From Dehalococcoidia bacterium UBA5748 (lineage in GTDB: Bacteria; Chloroflexota; Dehalococcoidia; Dehalococcoidales; UBA5627): a DNA stretch of 35,843 nucleotides. Below, one piece after another: positions 1-8,941 of this stretch (the first letter of the stretch is position 1; every line of letters begins with the position of its first letter). The stretch spans positions 1 to 35,843 of the forward strand of contig DIFM01000034.1 of assembly GCA_002419135.1 (NCBI GenBank). Reading direction: 5' to 3'. Below the pieces are notes generated by a model, which was not told the origin of the DNA, made no database searches, and saw only the letters and a program-made list of their open reading frames with translations. The position numbers and the translations under genes are program-made.

Positions 1-116
1 ACCTACAAAAGTGTTACTGTATGTTATTTATATTATTGAAGTAATCTGCTTTATTTGGCATTATATCAGTTTGTTGGTGCTAAATCGGTAATAAGAAACA
101 ATACAGGCTGTCTAAA

Positions 117-145
117 TTGACAAGCTTTCTTTTACGGTTTATCAT
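117..145 (+). promoter_or_regulatory. Sigma-70-type promoter of the homocysteine operon
   Basis: A perfect -35 box TTGACA (117-122) is followed after 17 bp by TATCAT (140-145), five of six matches to the -10 consensus. Transcription would start near 152, giving a leader of about 55 nt before the first gene. Positions 1-116 hold no recognisable gene; I see no SAM-riboswitch-like helix set in the leader. Confidence 0.7.
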
Positions 146-208
146 TTATTTACTTAATCGTAGATTATAGCTTTAAAATTGATTTGATATTTATTAGGAG
201 CCTGTAAC

Positions 209-1417
209 ATGTCAAAAACAATAGAGGAAATTAACGAGAAAATTAAAAAGGGTGAGGCTGTAGTCGTTAATGCGGAAGAAATAATAGAAATCGCCAAGGA
301 AAAGGGTGTTAAAGAGGCAGCTAAAGAAGTAGATGTTGTGACAACGGGAACTTTTGGCCCGATGTGTTCATCCGGAGCGTATTTTAATATTGGTCATTCA
401 AAGCCGCGTATCAAGTTGGGTGGAGGAAGAGCATATCTAAACGATGTTAATGCTTACGCTGGCTTTGCTGCAACCGATTTACTTATAGGCGCCAATGCCC
501 TGCCCGATGATGACCCCAGGAACAAGATTTATCCGGGGGAGTTCAATTACGGTGGCGGCCATGTAATAGAGGAGCTCGTAGCCGGTAAAGACATACGATT
601 GTCAGTAACAGCTTATGGAACCGATTGTTATCCCCGAAAAAAACTTGAAACACTCATTAACATTAAAGACTTAAATGAAGCTGTATTGTTCAATCCTCGC
701 AATGCATATCAAAATTATAATGCCGCTATAAACTTGTCTTCGAAGGTTATTTATACCTATATGGGTATCTTAAAACCCAATATGGGGAACATCAATTATT
801 CAACTTCGGGGCAGCTATCTCCTCTGTTAAATGACCCTTACTATAAAACTATAGGAATCGGTACAAAAATATTTTTGGGAGGAGGCATCGGCTTCGTCGC
901 TTGGCAGGGCACTCAACACAACCCGAGTGCTCCCAGAAATGAAAAAGGCGTTCCCACCCGCGGTTCAGGTACGCTTGCGCTTATCGGTGATTTGAAGCAA
1001 ATGAACTCTTATTGGCTGCGGGGTACCAGTATGATGGGTTATGGCGCTACACTTACAGTAGGGGTTGGGATTCCCATCCCTATCCTTTCTGAGGAGATAC
1101 TCGAATATACAATAGTAACCGATGCTGATATTGTGGCGCCTGTTGTCGATTATTCTTCAGATTATCCGAATATGGTATCCAATATTATAGCAGAAGTGAC
1201 TTATGCCGATTTAAAGAGCGGCAAAGTTGAAATCGAAGGCAAGCAAGTACCTACCGCATCGCTGTCGAGTTATTCACGTGCATTAACTATTGCCGATACA
1301 TTGAAGGACTGGATAATAAGCGGACGTTTTCTTTTAACAGAGCCTGCGGAATTGATTCCGGGGATTGAATCCGGTTTAAATACTAAACCTATGAATGAAC
1401 GCCCTATTCCCGATTAA
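209..1417 (+). CDS. Homocysteine biosynthesis protein (DUF39/COG1900, HcyS-like)
   Basis: 402 residues, ATG start behind TAGGAG with 8 nt spacing. The protein matches the DUF39/COG1900 family, which in methanogens and other anaerobes forms L-homocysteine from aspartate semialdehyde and a sulfide source (recalled from genetic work on Methanosarcina MA1821). The conserved N-terminal block GTFGPMCSSGAYFN contains Cys53, followed by a glycine-rich segment (IKLGGGRAYLNDV). A second cysteine, Cys140, lies in TAYGTDCYPRK. A pair of conserved cysteines is expected for the sulfur chemistry of this family. The next two genes are its known functional partners, so the operon very probably gives the cell a route to methionine that does not need O-acetylhomoserine or cystathionine. 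Length is normal and no damage is visible. Confidence 0.93.
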   Translation: MSKTIEEINEKIKKGEAVVVNAEEIIEIAKEKGVKEAAKEVDVVTTGTFGPMCSSGAYFNIGHSKPRIKLGGGRAYLNDVNAYAGFAATDLLIGANALPDDDPRNKIYPGEFNYGGGHVIEELVAGKDIRLSVTAYGTDCYPRKKLETLINIKDLNEAVLFNPRNAYQNYNAAINLSSKVIYTYMGILKPNMGNINYSTSGQLSPLLNDPYYKTIGIGTKIFLGGGIGFVAWQGTQHNPSAPRNEKGVPTRGSGTLALIGDLKQMNSYWLRGTSMMGYGATLTVGVGIPIPILSEEILEYTIVTDADIVAPVVDYSSDYPNMVSNIIAEVTYADLKSGKVEIEGKQVPTASLSSYSRALTIADTLKDWIISGRFLLTEPAELIPGIESGLNTKPMNERPIPD

Positions 1418-1440
1418 TCTTATATAGTGAGGTCGTTTAA

Positions 1441-1851
1441 ATGATTGTATCAAAAAAAATAGTGTTACATTTCCCCGTCCGTCTTGTAGACCGTTCGATA
1501 GTTTATCATCTTATCAAGGACTATGACCTTGAATTAAATATTATGAAGGCATCGATTATACCGGATGCCGAAGGGTTAATGGTTATTGAAGTTCGAGGAG
1601 AGCAAGCGGATTATGATAAAGGCATAACATATCTCAACGAAACAGGAGTGCGCATCCAATCACTGGCTCAAAATGTTATGCGAAATGATGATAAGTGCAC
1701 GCATTGCGGGGCGTGTATAACTGTCTGCCCTACCAAGGCTTTCAAATTAGACCCTGTAACCCGTCTGGTGTGGTTTGATGCTTCTAAATGTATTGCCTGC
1801 GGATTATGTCTCAAGGCATGCCCGCCGAGAGCAATGGAATTGCATTTCTAA
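1441..1851 (+). CDS. NIL domain/4Fe-4S ferredoxin protein, homocysteine synthesis partner
   Basis: 136 residues, ATG start with GAGG 8 nt upstream and 23 bp after the DUF39 gene. Residues 1-75 form a small alpha/beta NIL-type domain. Residues 84-130 are a two-cluster ferredoxin module with Cys86, 89, 92, 96 (CTHCGACITVCP) and Cys117, 120, 123, 127 (CIACGLCLKACP), so two [4Fe-4S] clusters are expected. It corresponds to the MA1822-type partner of the DUF39 protein and presumably supplies electrons or sulfur handling for homocysteine formation. The stop codon overlaps an out-of-frame ATG and lies 4 bp before the next gene, so translation is likely coupled. Confidence 0.92.
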   Translation: MIVSKKIVLHFPVRLVDRSIVYHLIKDYDLELNIMKASIIPDAEGLMVIEVRGEQADYDKGITYLNETGVRIQSLAQNVMRNDDKCTHCGACITVCPTKAFKLDPVTRLVWFDASKCIACGLCLKACPPRAMELHF

Positions 1852-1855
1852 TGTT

Positions 1856-2590
1856 ATGTACCAGGCAAGAACTTATCGCAATTGGACACATGATAGAAAT
1901 CTGTCCTCTTACAGCGTGATTGTAAAAGAGACCGACTTATACATACGTACATCCGGCGATTTACGAGATAAAGCATTTAATTCTGCCGAAAAATACAGAA
2001 ATCAAATAGAAAACTATATCCAATTATTTCCCGATTTTGCCAAATCATTCAAACCTGTATTTGTAGATAACGGAAGCCCTCAGATAATCAAAGATATGGC
2101 AGAAGCGGCAGAATTATTCAACGTGGGACCGATGGCAGCAGTAGCCGGCGCTATCGCCGAATATGTCGGTAAGGAGCTGCTTAAATCTTCAGAAGAGGTA
2201 ATCATTGAGAACGGTGGAGATATATTCGTAAGCAGTAAGAAGAATAGAACCGTTGCTATATATGCCGGGAACTCTGCTCTTAATGGAAAATATGGGATAG
2301 ATATATCAGCAGAGGATTTCCCATTAGGCATTTGCACTTCCTCAGGCACAGTCGGCCACTCATTCAGTTTTGGCAAAGCGGATGCAGTTGTAATTGTTGC
2401 AGTGTCAACATTGATCGCCGATGCGGCTGCGACTGCGATATGCAACATGGTGAAAAATAAAAGTGATATTATCACAGCACTGAATTATGCTAAAAATACC
2501 GGTATGTTAAAAGGAGTTGTGATAATAAAAGACAACGATATGGGTGTGTGGGGAGAATTACGACTTTGCGAAATTTCTCGCTGTGAATAA
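1856..2590 (+). CDS. UPF0280 family protein (COG2122, ApbE-like)
   Basis: 244 residues from ATG at 1856, which begins 4 bp after the ferredoxin stop. An open frame extends upstream to 1775 but runs inside the ferredoxin gene, so the short form is preferred. The protein resembles UPF0280, a family with the ApbE (FAD-dependent FMN transferase) fold. Visible blocks are VGPMAAVAGAIAEYVG, ENGGDIFVSS, a CTSSGTVGHSFSFG segment like the ApbE TSG/H region, and DAAATAICNMV near the C-terminus. Its homologue MA1715 was linked to homocysteine synthesis in Methanosarcina (from memory). No strong ribosome-binding site precedes the ATG, consistent with coupling to the gene before it. The exact reaction of this family is not known to me. 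Confidence 0.88.
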   Translation: MYQARTYRNWTHDRNLSSYSVIVKETDLYIRTSGDLRDKAFNSAEKYRNQIENYIQLFPDFAKSFKPVFVDNGSPQIIKDMAEAAELFNVGPMAAVAGAIAEYVGKELLKSSEEVIIENGGDIFVSSKKNRTVAIYAGNSALNGKYGIDISAEDFPLGICTSSGTVGHSFSFGKADAVVIVAVSTLIADAAATAICNMVKNKSDIITALNYAKNTGMLKGVVIIKDNDMGVWGELRLCEISRCE

Positions 2591-2606
2591 ACTCTGAGAG
2601 GAGAGC

Positions 2607-3254
2607 ATGTTAAAAAAAAGAATTAGAATTGTACCAGCTATATTAACTGATAATGCAGAGGCACTAGGGAAAATGCTTTACTTATCGCAATTGTTTACGG
2701 ATTTTGTACAAATAGATATTATGGACGGGCTATTTGTCTCATCGAAGAGTATTACGGTAGTAGATATCTCTGCCATTAAAACTACCTTGAGATGGGAAGC
2801 TCATTTGATGGTTAATAAGCCTGAGAAATACATAGATGATTTTGCAAAAGCGGGAGCAGACCAAATAATATTTCATTACGAAGCGACTGAAATACCGGAT
2901 AAAATAATCAATATGATTCATAATGTCGGTTTACGAGCCGGAATAGCGGTTAATCCGGATACCGAAATTATGGCACTCGATTCTTTGGTGAATAAATTAG
3001 ATTCTGTTTTATTTATGTCAGTTATTCCCGGATTTTACGGCAGTAAGTTTATTCCCGAAGTACTCAATAAGATTAGTGATTTCTGTAATAAATACCCGAA
3101 TATTCCGGTCGGCATAGACGGGGGTATAAAAGAAAATAACATAGAAACTGTTGCAAAATCACGGGTAAGCTATATTTGTGTTGGCAGCGCTGTGTTTTGC
3201 CAGGATAATCCGGCGGAGAGCTATCACCGATTGCAAAACCTTTGTAAGGTGTAA
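2607..3254 (+). CDS. Ribulose-phosphate 3-epimerase-like protein with altered metal site
   Basis: 215 residues, ATG start behind AGAGGAGAG, 16 bp after the UPF0280 gene and probably in the same operon. It is a TIM-barrel protein of the Rpe family, which interconverts ribulose 5-phosphate and xylulose 5-phosphate. Recognisable blocks are VQIDIMDGLFV (35-44), EAHLM (64-68), IFHYE (88-92), GIAVNPDTE, FMSVIPGFYG (136-144) and GIDGGI (169-174). Typical Rpe binds its divalent metal through His-x-Asp, a His in HLM and an Asp in VDGG. Here Asp37, His66 and Asp171 remain, but the first His is Gln35. The usual Ser of the N-terminal SxL motif is also changed (VPAIL). It may be a divergent epimerase or a repurposed relative. 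Its convergent neighbour is transketolase, which uses the product of Rpe. Confidence 0.8.
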   Translation: MLKKRIRIVPAILTDNAEALGKMLYLSQLFTDFVQIDIMDGLFVSSKSITVVDISAIKTTLRWEAHLMVNKPEKYIDDFAKAGADQIIFHYEATEIPDKIINMIHNVGLRAGIAVNPDTEIMALDSLVNKLDSVLFMSVIPGFYGSKFIPEVLNKISDFCNKYPNIPVGIDGGIKENNIETVAKSRVSYICVGSAVFCQDNPAESYHRLQNLCKV

Positions 3255-3262
3255 CACTTAAA

Positions 3263-5263
3263 TTATCGGTTTAACATTTTAAGAGCTTCAGAAACAACCC
3301 TGTGAGATGTTAATCCGAATTGTCGGAACAAAACGTTGAACGGAGCTGATGCACCGAACCTGTCGATTCCTATAGCTACTCCCTCGCTGCCCACATAACG
3401 TTCCCAGCCAAAAGTTACACCGGCTTCAATTGAAATTCTGGCTTTAATATTTCTTGGAAGCACCGATTCCCTATATTCTTCAGTCTGCGCTTCGAATAGC
3501 TCCCACGAGGGCAGAGATACGACACGTGTAGCGATGCCCCGTTGGGATAAAAGCTTAGCGGACTCCAATGCTATGTGGACTTCTGAACCGGTACCTATCA
3601 GTATTATGTCAGGGATGTCCGATGATTGCCATAATATATAACCGCCATATTTTACGTCGCAGGCCGGCGAGGTTGTTTTTCTATCGATAACAGGTAGTTT
3701 TTGGCGTGTAAAGACTAAAGCAGTCGGCTTATTCCTATTGTTAATGGCTATTCGCCAGGCTTCCGCTGTTTCTGTTGCATCTGCCGGTCTAATTGTAACT
3801 AAACCGGGGACTGTTCTTAGACCCGCCAGCTGTTCTATCGGTTGATGGGTAGGCCCGTCTTCGCCAACACCGATAGAATCATGTGTATATACATATATAA
3901 CACCTTGTTGCATAAATGCGGAAAGTCTTACGGAAGCACGCATATAATCATAAAAAACTAAAAATGTGGATACAAATGGAATTACTCCACCATGCAGGGT
4001 CATTCCGTTGGCAATTGCGCCCATAGCGTGTTCACGTATTCCGAAATGGAAATTGCGTCCGCTATAACAGTCTGCCGAAAAAGATTCAACTGATTTAATG
4101 GTTGTCTTTGTGGAAGGAGCTAGATCAGCCGAGCCACCAACCAGAGAGTGAATACGGGGGGCAATAAGATTAATTACCTGGCCGGATGCTTCACGCGTGG
4201 CAAGTTTCAAATTAGCATCCGTAAATAGAGTATCAAGACCTTCATCCCAATTTTCCGGTAATTTGCTGTTTAAATCCTGTATCAACTGTTGATATTCATC
4301 AGGATAGGCAGTTTTGTAATTTTCCAACATTTTCAGCCACTTATCCTGTTCTGTTTTACCTCTCTCTATTGCTTTTCTAAAGTGTATAAGAGAAGCGTCA
4401 GGGATTTTAAATGGTTCTGAATATTGCCAATTCAGCTCTGCCCTACTCAAAACAACTTCATCTATTCCCAGCGGCTCACCATGAGCAGAGCATTTACCCT
4501 GTTTGTTGGGGCTGCCGCAACCGATTATTGTCTTACATATGATAAGGCTAGGAAAACGTGTTTCATCCTTTGCCCTGTTTATTGCATCGGAAATGGCATT
4601 TGTATCATTTCCGTCTACCGGTCCGATAACCTGCCAGCCATAAGCTTTAAACCTGAGCCCGACATCTTCTTTAAAAGTAATATCAGTACAACCTTCTATG
4701 GATATGTCGTTATCGTCATACAGATAAATGATTTTCCCTAACTGCAAGGTTCCTGCCAGTGAGGCTGCTTCCGAAGTAATGCCCTCCATCATATCTCCAT
4801 CGGAAACAATTGCGTAAGTGTAATGGTCAATAATATTATATGCGGGGCGGTTGTATCGTTCCGCTAACCATTTTTCTGTTATAGCCATTCCTATGCCGTT
4901 ACAGAAACCTTGACCTAATGGACCGGTTGTTGCTTCTACGCCCGGCGTAATTCCGAATTCCGGATGTCCGGGGGTTTTACTGCCCCATTGCCTGAAATTC
5001 TTCAGTTCATCCAGCGGCAAATCGTAACCGGTAAGATGTAATAAAGAATAAAGTAATGTAGATGCATGCCCGGGAGATAAAATAAATCTGTCGCGATTTA
5101 TCCATTGCGGGTCTTTCGGATTGTGTTTTAAGAATTTATCCCATAGTGTATATGCCATGTCGGCCATTCCAAGCGGAGCTCCGGGGTGTCCGGAATTAGC
5201 TTTTTGTATGGCATCCATAGAAAGAATGCGAAGGGTATTTATGCATAGTTCGTCGACAGACAT
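3263..5263 (-). CDS. tkt: Transketolase
   Basis: 666 residues from ATG at 5263, chosen because GGAAG lies 5 nt upstream; an in-frame GTG at 5269 overlaps that site. It is a thiamine-diphosphate enzyme of the non-oxidative pentose phosphate pathway. Visible are GHPGAPLGMA (residues 25-34), the SPGHAS and TPGHPEFG histidines, the cofactor motif SDGDMMEG (154-161) continuing to the DDND segment near 183, the pyrimidine-domain motif FGIREHAMGAIANG with the catalytic Glu, and the substrate block THDSIGVGEDGPTHQ. Length is that of a full single-chain bacterial or yeast type transketolase, not the split type. The gene has its own promoter and converges with the Rpe-like gene, leaving 8 bp between the stops. 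Confidence 0.96.
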   Translation of the reverse strand: MSVDELCINTLRILSMDAIQKANSGHPGAPLGMADMAYTLWDKFLKHNPKDPQWINRDRFILSPGHASTLLYSLLHLTGYDLPLDELKNFRQWGSKTPGHPEFGITPGVEATTGPLGQGFCNGIGMAITEKWLAERYNRPAYNIIDHYTYAIVSDGDMMEGITSEAASLAGTLQLGKIIYLYDDNDISIEGCTDITFKEDVGLRFKAYGWQVIGPVDGNDTNAISDAINRAKDETRFPSLIICKTIIGCGSPNKQGKCSAHGEPLGIDEVVLSRAELNWQYSEPFKIPDASLIHFRKAIERGKTEQDKWLKMLENYKTAYPDEYQQLIQDLNSKLPENWDEGLDTLFTDANLKLATREASGQVINLIAPRIHSLVGGSADLAPSTKTTIKSVESFSADCYSGRNFHFGIREHAMGAIANGMTLHGGVIPFVSTFLVFYDYMRASVRLSAFMQQGVIYVYTHDSIGVGEDGPTHQPIEQLAGLRTVPGLVTIRPADATETAEAWRIAINNRNKPTALVFTRQKLPVIDRKTTSPACDVKYGGYILWQSSDIPDIILIGTGSEVHIALESAKLLSQRGIATRVVSLPSWELFEAQTEEYRESVLPRNIKARISIEAGVTFGWERYVGSEGVAIGIDRFGASAPFNVLFRQFGLTSHRVVSEALKMLNR

Positions 5264-5303
5264 TTTCACTTCCGATAATATATTTTATAAAAAATAACTT
5301 AAA

Positions 5304-5332
5304 ATTCTATAATAATAACGGTACGTTTTCAA
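5304..5332 (-). promoter_or_regulatory. Promoter of transketolase
   Basis: Read on the minus strand: TTGAAA (5332-5327), 17 bp, TAGAAT (5309-5304), each five of six to consensus. It lies about 40 bp upstream of the chosen ATG, in the gap between the GGDEF/HD-GYP gene and tkt. Confidence 0.6.
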
Positions 5333-5372
5333 ATTCGTTTGACAATTTTTACTTTAATTATTAAGAAAAAAG

Positions 5373-7946
5373 TCAACCAAGACCTTCTTGCCCTTCCGGT
5401 TGATACATGTAGTCGTCTTTATTATAAGCAATAAAATTGTCGTTGTTTTTTTGGATAATTTCAATAAAAACATCTACAATAATAGGGTCGAATTGAGTTC
5501 CCGAGCAGGCCTTAAGTTCTTCAATTGCTTCCTCAGAAGAAAGCTGCCTGCGATAAGGTCTTGGTGAAATCATAGCATCATAGGCATCCGCAACCGATAA
5601 AATACGTGCCTCAATAGGAATTTTATCGCCTGCTAATCCAGAAGGATAACCTGTTCCGTCGTAACGTTCATGATGGTGTAAAATAGCGGGTATGCAATTA
5701 ACCAGGTCTATAACATGTATTAAAATTTCAGAACCAATTTTGGGATGCTTCCTTATCAGTTGATTTTCATAAATGTTCAGACTGGTATTCTTATTCAATA
5801 CATGGTCAGGTATACCTATTTTCCCGATGTCGTGAAGAAGACCGGCTGAACGAATACTGTCAATTGTTTTATTAGGTAACCCCATTATTTCCGCTATTGC
5901 TATGGCATATTCACTGACTTTTCTGGAGTGTCCGTAAGTATAACTATCCTTCGCGTCGACAGTTGCAGCAAGCGCATAAATAATGCTTAACGCTTTGGGA
6001 TGAGAACTTAGTTCCGTTGAAATTAATTGATCATCATGTTGTTTTTCACTATCCGATGATAGACATGTACGGTTTCTTCCTAATTGCTTTGCTAAATACA
6101 GTGCTTCATCAGCACGGTTAACAATCTCTTCTTTAATGATGCCATCATTTGGCCAATTGGAAATACCAAGACTCACGGTAATCGGCATTGCCTTTAGGCT
6201 TGATTTTGACTCAATAGTCTTCCTGATGCGTTCAGCAACTTTAAGGGCATCCTCGATTTGTGCACCGGGTAAAATTACCGCAAATTCCTCTCCGCCGTAA
6301 CGAAAGGCTAAATCTACACCGCGTATCGAATTCACTATATATTCCCCTACTTTTCTAAGAACCCGGTCACCGGCCAAATGACCGTAGATATCATTGTAGG
6401 ATTTAAACAGGTCCACATCCATCATTATGAGTGAGAATGTGCCGCCAAATCGTGTATTTCTGATAATTTCCTGATCTAATCTTTCATGGAAATGGCGATG
6501 ATTATAGAGACCTGTCAATTCATCGGTGTTGGCTTTAATTTTAGCGTGTGTATAGAGTTGCGCATTTTCAATAATTATACCGGCTTGATTAGTAATATTT
6601 GAAATAAGTTCTATATCTTGATATGAGAAGATTGAATTGTTGCTCTTCTTACCCAGAGTGAGTATACCTATCAATTTATCACGACTTATAAATGGCAGAA
6701 AAAGCCCCATATTAGAGTTGAATATTATATCTTTTTCAGATTGCCATAAACCTTTTAATTCAGGTATTGTGTCTATCTGATCAGGGCTGAACGGCTTACA
6801 CTTTTTATTCATCCAGACGATAATGGCACTTTCCGGCGATAACGATATCTTATTAAAAGCAGCCTCGTGGATGTCATTTTCTGTTTCAGGATATAAATAC
6901 TGCGTTTCGAAATTACCTGTTTTACTATCCTGAAGAATCAAACTTGCCCCGTTAACATTTAATGCTTTTGAAACTGTCGGCAGCATCTCTTTTGCCAATT
7001 CATCAAGATTAAGAATATGGCTCATTTTCTTATTAAAATTGAGTAGTTCTTTCCTGTAATCATAGGTTCTTCGGTAAAACAGATAATCAACACCTTTGGA
7101 GACAAATTTAAGTAAGGGAGAGGACACCAAAATAATAATTGTATAAATTAGAGATAATATTATAACAATAATGAATAACGGCAAGCTTGTAAAGAAACCG
7201 GGGTTTATAAAAAATACTGCGACAGTTAAACTAAAAAGTACGCCAATCGCTATTACATAGGTTAATAGTTTCCTGAATACCATTTGTATATTCAATAAAT
7301 TAAATTTAAAAATGGTATAACTGATAATCAAGGCATTTATTAGATTGCCGATATGGTCAACCGGAAGTGTTTTCAACGAGGGCGTAAAAGGGGTAATATA
7401 GCTTATAAGCACCAGCAGGCTCCAGCCGAAAATCAGGTATGAAGTTCTGTTGCGGTCGGTAGGATCAACAGAGTTTTTATATCGTCTGTACAGTAGTAAA
7501 ATTATCAGTGAAAGAAAGGGGATTAATATTGCAGCAAGTAAATAGTCCCAATAATATATATCGTGATAAAGTAAATTGCCCGTAAAATAAGCATCTTTTA
7601 CGACGTATCCGCTAAGAGCTAATCCCAGAATTATTAAGACGATGGAATAGCCTATCCAAACGCCGACGTTCGCTTTCTTGTTATTATAAGCGAGAATAAA
7701 ATGATAATAAGTTACCACCACCAATGGCATTGCTGTAATAACCATGCCGTTCCAGAAAGTCAGGTATTCCGAAGAGGCAGAAGTATCCCGCAAAAGCATA
7801 ACTGCGGTAAAACTCCATATCATAGAAGCAAAAAGAAACAAGGCGAAAATTCGTTCAATACGCTTCTTTGCCTGTGGTAATACCGACAAAAAGAGCACTA
7901 TGAAACAAACACAGCTAATCAGAGGTATGAGAGCCCATAAATTCAC
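5373..7946 (-). CDS. Membrane GAF-GGDEF-HD-GYP cyclic-di-GMP turnover protein
   Basis: 857 residues, GTG start with AAAGGA 10 nt upstream. Residues 1-290 contain about nine hydrophobic helices, the first seven like the histidine-kinase N-terminal 7TM sensor region. A GAF-like domain occupies about 300-465. A GGDEF domain (about 470-630) starts at DELTGLYNHRHF and has an intact GGEEF signature at 551-555. RGVD at 542-545 is the inhibitory I-site, correctly five residues upstream, so it should be an active and product-inhibited diguanylate cyclase. An HD-GYP phosphodiesterase domain (about 650-830) has His705-Asp706 in HDIGKIGI, the HHHERYDGTGYP block with GYP at 766-768, and SVADAYDAM. Both opposing activities thus appear intact in one membrane protein, which should set c-di-GMP in response to a membrane or cytoplasmic signal. 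Type IV pili further along are a plausible target, but no direct link is visible. Confidence 0.93.
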   Translation of the reverse strand: MNLWALIPLISCVCFIVLFLSVLPQAKKRIERIFALFLFASMIWSFTAVMLLRDTSASSEYLTFWNGMVITAMPLVVVTYYHFILAYNNKKANVGVWIGYSIVLIILGLALSGYVVKDAYFTGNLLYHDIYYWDYLLAAILIPFLSLIILLLYRRYKNSVDPTDRNRTSYLIFGWSLLVLISYITPFTPSLKTLPVDHIGNLINALIISYTIFKFNLLNIQMVFRKLLTYVIAIGVLFSLTVAVFFINPGFFTSLPLFIIVIILSLIYTIIILVSSPLLKFVSKGVDYLFYRRTYDYRKELLNFNKKMSHILNLDELAKEMLPTVSKALNVNGASLILQDSKTGNFETQYLYPETENDIHEAAFNKISLSPESAIIVWMNKKCKPFSPDQIDTIPELKGLWQSEKDIIFNSNMGLFLPFISRDKLIGILTLGKKSNNSIFSYQDIELISNITNQAGIIIENAQLYTHAKIKANTDELTGLYNHRHFHERLDQEIIRNTRFGGTFSLIMMDVDLFKSYNDIYGHLAGDRVLRKVGEYIVNSIRGVDLAFRYGGEEFAVILPGAQIEDALKVAERIRKTIESKSSLKAMPITVSLGISNWPNDGIIKEEIVNRADEALYLAKQLGRNRTCLSSDSEKQHDDQLISTELSSHPKALSIIYALAATVDAKDSYTYGHSRKVSEYAIAIAEIMGLPNKTIDSIRSAGLLHDIGKIGIPDHVLNKNTSLNIYENQLIRKHPKIGSEILIHVIDLVNCIPAILHHHERYDGTGYPSGLAGDKIPIEARILSVADAYDAMISPRPYRRQLSSEEAIEELKACSGTQFDPIIVDVFIEIIQKNNDNFIAYNKDDYMYQPEGQEGLG

Positions 7947-8006
7947 TGAATATATATCCTTTTATTCGCTAATTGAGTGTAATAAGCACTATATATTAGT
8001 AGTTTA

Positions 8007-8035
8007 ATTATGGCTTTACACATACTCTTTGTCAA
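8007..8035 (-). promoter_or_regulatory. Promoter of the GGDEF/HD-GYP gene
   Basis: On the minus strand a perfect TTGACA (8035-8030) is followed after 17 bp by CATAAT (8012-8007). The start codon is about 60 bp downstream. The box abuts the T-run of the terminator of the preceding gene. Confidence 0.65.
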
Positions 8036-8036
8036 T

Positions 8037-8074
8037 AAAAAAATAAGCGGCGAATAGACTGTATTCGCCGCTTA
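8037..8074 (-). terminator. Intrinsic terminator after the ThiF-like gene
   Basis: A perfect 13-bp stem (8044-8056 pairing with 8062-8074, arms TAAGCGGCGAATA and its complement) with a 5-nt loop. On the minus strand it is followed directly by seven T residues. It lies about 20 bp past the stop of the ThiF-like gene. Confidence 0.88.
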
Positions 8075-8092
8075 CGGATAATAATGCATTTT

Positions 8093-8899
8093 TTATATAA
8101 CGGAACCAACCACTAATTCACGGTCTACTAAATCAAAATATGTGTAATTGGGGGCTTTGGGTATATCTCGGCCAATAACTATATTTATTGCTTCGCTGAC
8201 AGCCTGTATTGCCGACAATCCCGCCCCTACACATGTAGTTGGAATAATAGATGTTTTACCCGCAACAATATCATTTATTATGTTTTTATCCTGAACATAT
8301 TTAGGGATAACGGGAACGATTCTCTCAAGCGGAACTACCAACTTTTCAGGATTATCCACATCAACATCAACAGGAAGACTATTATACTCTTCTAATGTAA
8401 TGCCATCCGGGGCAAAAACTACAGTAATGGCGCCAAATCCTATTGCCGTGGAAAATAGATAATGAATACCTTTTTTCCTGGCCTCTCTTTGTAATAATAT
8501 TGATTCTTTAAATAAGCCGAAGTCCATTACATCAACTATCACGTCACATCCGTCAACAAAGCATTCTACATCTAATTGAGATTCAATTCCGGCTTTTAGA
8601 ACGATAATATTAGCCGGCGGATTGATATCTTTTATCTGTTCATAAACGGTTTCAGCTTTGTTTTTTCCCAGGGTATTCAAATTTGCCCCAAACTGCCTGT
8701 TGAAATTACTGAGTTCCATATCGCCAGGGTCGTTTATCTTCAGAGTCCCGACACCTATTCTTATCAATCGCTCAGCTGCCAGTCCCCCCACCCCGCCTAA
8801 ACCGGCGATTCCAATTACTGAGTTATGTATTTTTTCCTGCTCCGATTCGGTAAATAGCCCAATATTGCGGCTCACCATTTCTTTATAATGATTATTCAA
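8093..8899 (-). CDS. ThiF/MoeB/HesA-family E1-like adenylating protein
   Basis: 268 residues from a TTG start at 8899, supported by GGAG 8 nt upstream. It has the Rossmann-type nucleotide site GLGGVGG (33-39), Asp57 and the SNFNRQF block (64-70) with the arginine that contacts ATP in MoeB/ThiF/E1 enzymes, then VDVMDFG and a CVGAGLSAIQAVSEAI segment like the C-terminal helix of the family. The CxxC zinc pairs of MoeB and ThiF are not seen, so it belongs to the zinc-free side of the family (TcdA/HesA-like). Such proteins adenylate a carboxyl group on a small carrier protein or substrate. No ubiquitin-like or ThiS/MoaD carrier gene is nearby. It follows the GH3-like gene by 42 bp and is probably co-transcribed with it. 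The substrate is unknown. Confidence 0.85.
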   Translation of the reverse strand: MNNHYKEMVSRNIGLFTESEQEKIHNSVIGIAGLGGVGGLAAERLIRIGVGTLKINDPGDMELSNFNRQFGANLNTLGKNKAETVYEQIKDINPPANIIVLKAGIESQLDVECFVDGCDVIVDVMDFGLFKESILLQREARKKGIHYLFSTAIGFGAITVVFAPDGITLEEYNSLPVDVDVDNPEKLVVPLERIVPVIPKYVQDKNIINDIVAGKTSIIPTTCVGAGLSAIQAVSEAINIVIGRDIPKAPNYTYFDLVDRELVVGSVI

Positions 8900-8941
8900 T
8901 TTTAAAACTCCAGACTATAATATTATGTAATATGGTAAAAG

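Noticed and set aside
1..208. SAM or other riboswitch before the homocysteine operon
   Set aside because: After the predicted start the leader is only about 55 nt and AT-rich. I could not draw any known riboswitch fold.
1775..1855. N-terminal extension of the UPF0280 gene
   Set aside because: It lies entirely inside the ferredoxin coding region and its translation is unlike the family. ATG at 1856 fits coupling.
2080..2475. 131-residue open frame on the minus strand within the UPF0280 gene
   Set aside because: It is a shadow of the coding strand with hydrophobic, low-complexity translation and no ribosome-binding site.
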